The translations under genes and the position numbers were made by a program. This document shows positions 35,629-39,356 of a stretch of 39,356 bases of DNA, one piece after another; the first letter of the stretch is position 1, and every line of letters begins with the position of its first letter. Location: contig JALFJX010000034.1 in NCBI GenBank assembly GCA_022775905.1, positions 1 to 39,356 on the forward strand. The letters are read 5' to 3'. This stretch comes from Methanobrevibacter sp. GTDB taxonomy: Archaea; Methanobacteriota; Methanobacteria; Methanobacteriales; Methanobacteriaceae. The notes below the pieces were generated by a model. That model was given only the letters and a program-made list of their open reading frames with translations. It did no database searches and had not been told where the DNA came from.

Positions 35629-36666
35629 ATGTCTGATTCATTATTTCCTTATCAAATTAAAGATAACTATTATGATGATGTTAATGATTTTGCAGAAGAA
35701 TTCATCAGTTTTGCAAGGGAATTAAATGTAGAAGATTTGTCTGAAATGTTGGAGGGATTGCTGATTGGCGTTTATTGGGAGATTTATAAGAATGATGCAA
35801 TGGTTCTATCTGAGAAGTCTCATAAAATTCTTGCAACATTGTCCAATAGAAGAAATGAGTCTAAAAAGAGCAAGGAACTAATTGATGATGTAAGGGGAAT
35901 GCTTCTTACAAAAGAATTTTCCAAAGAAAAGAATGGGGATGATTTAGAATTAAATAAATCTAATTTAAAAATATTGTTGGATTATTTGGAAGCTACTGGT
36001 GATTTCATATATCAATTGCCTTATTTAAAAAAGTATGAACATGAAATAACACCAGAAAAATTGGATTTGTTTCAGGAGTTGGCGACTTGGTTTTTACAAA
36101 ATTCATCAAAATACCTTGCTACATATACACTTGGATTTAAAGAATTTTTCAAAAATAATGAAATATCTCATAATTTAAAGGAAGATATAATATTTTTTAA
36201 TAGTCCTGAAGAGTTATATCATTTAAATATGCTTGGAGCTAATTTAATGAATAGAATTTTCAGACCAGATTTCCAATCAAGAAAAAGAAAAGTCTTGCTT
36301 TTACCATCATGTATGAAAATATCTAAAGATAAATGCAAAGCTGAAAATACACGATTGGGTCCTGTATGTAGATTATGCAATAAAAATTGCAATATATTTA
36401 AAATAGCTAAAGATTTCCCTCATGAATTATATTTGATAGAACATAATTCAGACTCTTTGAAGGGTGCAACAAAAAAAGATTTAGTAGAACTTGGAATAAT
36501 TGGAGTTACTTGCGTTTTAAATCTCATATCTGGTGGATATCAGGCAAGTAAAATTGGAATCCCTCCTCAATGTGTACTTCTAAATAGAGTTGCTTGCTCT
36601 AAACATTGGTTGAGTGAGGATTCACCATCAACAATTGATGTCCAAGAACTTTCAAAGAAAATTTAA
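35629..36666 (+). CDS. DUF116-domain protein
   Basis: A 345-residue protein. The N-terminal ~200 residues are helical with no recognised domain. The C-terminal ~140 residues match DUF116: VLLLPSCMKISKDKC, then GPVCRLCNKNCNIFKIAK, an SGGYQASKIGIPPQCVLLNRVACSKHW segment, all rich in conserved cysteines that could bind metal or a Fe-S cluster. DUF116 proteins are common in methanogens and of unknown function. It lies one base after the TetR gene. Its stop overlaps the stop of the convergent phosphohexomutase (TTAA shared at 36663-36666). Confidence 0.8.
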   Translation: MSDSLFPYQIKDNYYDDVNDFAEEFISFARELNVEDLSEMLEGLLIGVYWEIYKNDAMVLSEKSHKILATLSNRRNESKKSKELIDDVRGMLLTKEFSKEKNGDDLELNKSNLKILLDYLEATGDFIYQLPYLKKYEHEITPEKLDLFQELATWFLQNSSKYLATYTLGFKEFFKNNEISHNLKEDIIFFNSPEELYHLNMLGANLMNRIFRPDFQSRKRKVLLLPSCMKISKDKCKAENTRLGPVCRLCNKNCNIFKIAKDFPHELYLIEHNSDSLKGATKKDLVELGIIGVTCVLNLISGGYQASKIGIPPQCVLLNRVACSKHWLSEDSPSTIDVQELSKKI

Positions 36667-38027
36667 TCTCTATATTTTTTAATTAAGCTAATTCCCCATT
36701 CGGCCATTTCGTCAGCCTGCTCTTGAGAATTACCTTCTGAATAACTTCTGAAGATTGGTTCTGTTCCTGAAGGTCTGATAATGACCCAACCACCATCTTT
36801 GAAGATTTTAACACCATCAGTAGTATCAAGTTCGTAGTCTGTGGTTTCCTTAACTTCGGCAGCGATTTTGGACATGATTTCTTCTTTTAGATCATCAGCA
36901 CATTCAGTTTTCATTTTAGCAGAATAATAAACTGGTAATTCACTGACCAATTCTGATAATGTTTTCTTTTCTTTAGCGATGATTTCTAAGATTTTAGCAA
37001 CAGTTAAAGCAGCATCTCTTCCATAAACAAAGTTAGGGAAAATTAGCCCTCCATTTTCTTCTCCACCGAAAAGACCGTCAGTATCTTTCAATTTACGTGC
37101 TACAAGTAAGTCTCCAACAGAAGTAGCTATTACTTCACCATTGTATTCTTCTGCAATGTCATAAATTGCCTGGGAAGTTGCAACGGTTGTTACAATGGTT
37201 CCACCGCCATTTTCTTTAAGCATTTGTTTTTCAACTAATGTGAATGTCTTGTCTCCAAGAACAAATGCTCCGTTTTCATCAATACAGATGGTTCTGTCTG
37301 CATCACCGTCATGAGCAAGACCAATGTCAGCTCCCAATTCTTTTACAACAGAGATGAGTTCCTGCAAGTTTTCTTCAATTGGTTCAGGGTCACGACCTGG
37401 GAAAAATCCGTCTGCTTGACAATTTAAAGTAGTCAATTCACATCCAAGTTCTCTAACAAGGTATGGTGCGGTAAATGATCCTGCACCTGATCCGCAATCC
37501 AAAACTACTTTTAAATTAGCTTCCTTGATTGCATCTACATCAACATTTGACATTGCAGTGCGGATATATTCATCAATAATGTTGTCATTAGTGTACTTTT
37601 CACCAATTTCGTCCCAGTTTGCTCTTATTGGTTCGCTATCAAAATAAAGACTTTCAATTTCTAATTCAATATCGTCTGGAAGACCAATACCGAATTCATC
37701 TAAAAATTTAAGTCCATTGAATTTAGGAGGATTGTGACTAGCAGTAATCATGATTCCTCCATCGTAGTATTGTCTCACTGCATATTGGACTGCAGGTGTA
37801 GGTAATGTTCCCAAATCCACTGCATCACAGCCTGCTGAAAGTAATCCTGCTATTACTGCATCTTTTAACATTGGACTGGTTGTTCTGGTATCTGCACCAA
37901 CTGCAATCTTACCTTTGACAACACTCCCATAACATGCAGCTAATCTTGTTGCGAATTCTGGAGTCAACACGTCATTTGCGGTTCTTCTAACTCCAAAAGT
38001 CCCAAATAATCTTTTTTTATTAGACAT
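36663..38027 (-). CDS. glmM: Phosphohexomutase, GlmM type (second copy)
   Basis: A 454-residue alpha-D-phosphohexomutase with the same fold as the copy at 28424. Catalytic Ser97 is in MITASHNPPKFNG, the metal loop is DGDADRTICID, the sugar loop is FGGEENGGLIF, and the phosphate site RPSGTEPIFRSYSE. The GEENGG loop resembles methanogen proteins annotated phosphoglucosamine mutase. It therefore probably makes glucosamine-1-phosphate for UDP-GlcNAc, feeding the nucleotidylyltransferase at 30201. Residues in the opening FGTFGVRR take the place of the FGTSGIRG arginine-serine segment. Confidence 0.85.
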   Translation of the reverse strand: MSNKKRLFGTFGVRRTANDVLTPEFATRLAACYGSVVKGKIAVGADTRTTSPMLKDAVIAGLLSAGCDAVDLGTLPTPAVQYAVRQYYDGGIMITASHNPPKFNGLKFLDEFGIGLPDDIELEIESLYFDSEPIRANWDEIGEKYTNDNIIDEYIRTAMSNVDVDAIKEANLKVVLDCGSGAGSFTAPYLVRELGCELTTLNCQADGFFPGRDPEPIEENLQELISVVKELGADIGLAHDGDADRTICIDENGAFVLGDKTFTLVEKQMLKENGGGTIVTTVATSQAIYDIAEEYNGEVIATSVGDLLVARKLKDTDGLFGGEENGGLIFPNFVYGRDAALTVAKILEIIAKEKKTLSELVSELPVYYSAKMKTECADDLKEEIMSKIAAEVKETTDYELDTTDGVKIFKDGGWVIIRPSGTEPIFRSYSEGNSQEQADEMAEWGISLIKKYRD

Positions 38028-38095
38028 AATTATTATTCCTATAAATTTATTCTATGTTATTTTTGATTTTTTTTAAATAAATAGATATTTGTCAT

Positions 38096-38500
38096 TTAAA
38101 TTATACGCAGGCTGTCGCCGCTTGATAAAATTAATTCCAAATCCGATTTGTATTCTGTTATTGTTCCTACAACTTCAACTTTTTTATTCTTGAAATCTTC
38201 AATATTCAGATTCCTGGAGCTAATTTCTGCAACCTGTTTTTCAAATACAATTAGGGTAATTTGGCTTTCACCGTCACTTATTGTCAGAAAATAATTAGTT
38301 TTTGAACTGGATTGGACAATATCTGTAATTACTCCTTGAATCGATACCTTTTCATCAATCATTGATCTGGTTATATCATTTATGCTTACTTTTTTGACTT
38401 CAATTGATGGTGTAAATATGATTAATCCGATTATTCCAATTAAAGCAGTTATTAGGGCTATTCTTAATAATTTTTCATCAGTTATTTCCATGGTTTTCAT
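38096..38500 (-). CDS. Membrane-anchored OB-fold protein
   Basis: A 134-residue protein with one N-terminal transmembrane helix (residues ~13-29, IALITALIGIIGLIIFT) followed by an OB-fold-like domain: VSIQGVITDIVQSSSKTNYFLTISDGESQITLIVFEK, then VEVVGTITEYKSDLELILS. This is the tRNA_anti/nucleic-acid-binding OB pattern. It would place an OB domain on the outer or inner face of the membrane. The role is unknown. It lies next to a decayed SpoIIM-family gene on the same strand. No ribosome binding site is clear; an internal ATG (MEITDEKL) is also possible. Confidence 0.75.
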   Translation of the reverse strand: MKTMEITDEKLLRIALITALIGIIGLIIFTPSIEVKKVSINDITRSMIDEKVSIQGVITDIVQSSSKTNYFLTISDGESQITLIVFEKQVAEISSRNLNIEDFKNKKVEVVGTITEYKSDLELILSSGDSLRII

Positions 38501-38626
38501 TTAGTATTCAATGTAAAAATAGCTGATAGGATTTTAATTTGTAATAGTTATTTATTTTGGTTAAATTAGATGGAGTATAATAAATTTAATTTATTCTAAT
38601 TGTGGTGAAAAGGCGACGTAAATATT

Positions 38627-38669
38627 GTATTTGCTGAATGTTTGACTCAAGTTGTCTTTCAGCAAATAC
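38627..38669 (-). terminator. Perfect 12-bp hairpin between two minus-strand genes
   Basis: GTATTTGCTGAA (38627-38638) and TTCAGCAAATAC (38658-38669) are perfect inverted copies separated by 19 bases. The hairpin lies about five bases beyond the stop of the SpoIIM-family remnant. It could terminate that gene, or be a protein-binding inverted repeat upstream of the OB-fold gene. Confidence 0.5.
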
Positions 38670-38673
38670 GAAC

Positions 38674-39273
38674 CTAAAAGAAAATATTAAATATTATTGG
38701 TGTTATGTGGCCTTCAATAATCGCTGCAATAATTAATAAGACAAAAGTTATGCAGATAATTAGCAGAATATCTTTAACTAATAGCTCATTTTCATGCTAT
38801 ATTTCTTTAATATTATAATTTTTAGATAGTATTGATTTTATAATATTAATCTCCAATTTTGTTATGATGAATGCACCAGTTAAAGCAAATTGATGCAGTA
38901 TATTCAAAGATTCCATGTGGTAAAATTCCAAATATCCAAAGTGGAATGTCTATTCCAAATATATATCCTATTGACCCGGTTAATTGCAGTGATAACCAAT
39001 GACATTATGGATAACAAAAGGCCGAAAGCGATGGTGGTTAGGTCTGAGCTAAAGTTATGGATGAAAAGTTCAATACTTGAAAGAAATACCTCACCATCAG
39101 TATTGGTTTCTCCCAATCCACTACTGATCTGACCAGTATCTCCATCCACGGTTATATATCCAAATATTGCACCTCCAATGAATGCAATGATGAAAAAATA
39201 TCAAGGAAGCCAATAAAAGTTTTTTGTTTCTTTGAAAAAATTCTTTAATATATTTTTTTGTAAATATTTCCAT
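38674..39273 (-). pseudogene. SpoIIM-family membrane protein, multiply disrupted
   Basis: Reading the minus strand from ATG 39273 gives MEIFTKKYIKEFFQRNKK and a first membrane segment. One frameshift near 39195 then leads to FIGGAIFGYITVDGD, followed by a long clean stretch with FLSSIELFIHNFSSDL. A second frameshift near 38960 restores GYIFGIDIPLWIFGILPHGIFEYTAS, the SpoIIM-type PHG.FE motif. A third near 38893 restores FALTGAFIITK. An in-frame TAG lies at 38799-38797, and the last helix (ICITFVLLIIAAIIEGHITP) ends at the stop at 38674. The length (~200 codons) fits the family. At least four lesions make it non-functional. Confidence 0.82.
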
Positions 39274-39356
39274 GAGTTAACTCATTAAATGATTTCATAG
39301 AGTTATATTAATATTTTATCCAATTATAATAAATATTTTTTACTTTTTAAAGTTAA

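Noticed and set aside
38797-38799. In-frame TAG in the SpoIIM-family gene read as pyrrolysine
   Set aside because: The same gene also has three frameshifts, and pyrrolysine use is not known in Methanobrevibacter-type methanogens.
38890-39132. Plus-strand open frame of 80 residues
   Set aside because: It is the antisense shadow of the SpoIIM-family remnant; its residues have no protein-like pattern and it has no ribosome binding site.

Overview
The window looks like chromosome from a methanogenic archaeon of the Methanobacteriales, most likely Methanobrevibacter. This rests on the strongly AT-rich sequence and archaeal TATA boxes with short or absent leaders. It also rests on archaeal core genes (ribosomal protein S3Ae, Orc1/Cdc6, RtcB with archease, archaeal phosphoglycerate mutase), the methanopterin-pathway enzyme MptE, and a large adhesin-like protein typical of gut Methanobrevibacter. 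The genus is an inference from gene content, not from a database match.

Layout. 1-4040 is accessory: the tail of a decayed histidine kinase, then a compact Nudix / 49-residue coiled-coil / PLD-SF2 helicase-DUF3427 operon. 4041-4770 is AT-rich and almost gene-free, with one decayed peptide. 4771-8067 holds an unrecognised duplicated-domain protein, a DmpI-type tautomerase, and a dUTPase overlapping a ThDP enzyme. 8068-9505 is a DUF4143-type ATPase destroyed by two stops and two frameshifts. 9699-10946 (minus) is an operon of an unknown 86-residue protein, a DUF2953 membrane protein and a GerW/YtfJ homologue, with three copies of a sequence repeat upstream. 11222-15719 carries a class V aminotransferase, two tandem YczE-like membrane proteins, mptE and cdc6. 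15828-20170 holds a small membrane protein, archease, a DUF4064 protein, an ATPase remnant, rtcB, a thioinosine/purine phosphorylase and a NifX-like protein. 20343-26153 contains two disrupted accessory genes (an Rpn-type nuclease and an adhesin-like protein) flanking a flavoprotein gene and rps3ae.

26390-36666 is mostly plus-strand housekeeping: DUF92, apgM, a phosphohexomutase, rubredoxin (minus), a sugar-1-phosphate nucleotidylyltransferase, a gamma-carbonic-anhydrase-like protein, hisC, a radical SAM activase, an ASCH-TPR fusion, and a TetR regulator with a DUF116 protein. Starts and stops here are tightly spaced, suggesting one or two long transcripts. A second phosphohexomutase, an OB-fold protein and a decayed SpoIIM-family gene follow on the minus strand.

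How the genes work together. The two phosphohexomutases and the nucleotidylyltransferase/LbetaH protein fit UDP-sugar (UDP-GlcNAc) supply. RtcB and archease form the tRNA-splicing/RNA-repair ligase pair. The TetR gene has two 18-bp palindromes on either side of its TATA box, the second touching the start codon, which predicts tight autoregulation of a leaderless mRNA. A strong pattern is that accessory genes are repeatedly broken while housekeeping genes are intact. No tRNA, rRNA, insertion sequence or CRISPR array was recognised.
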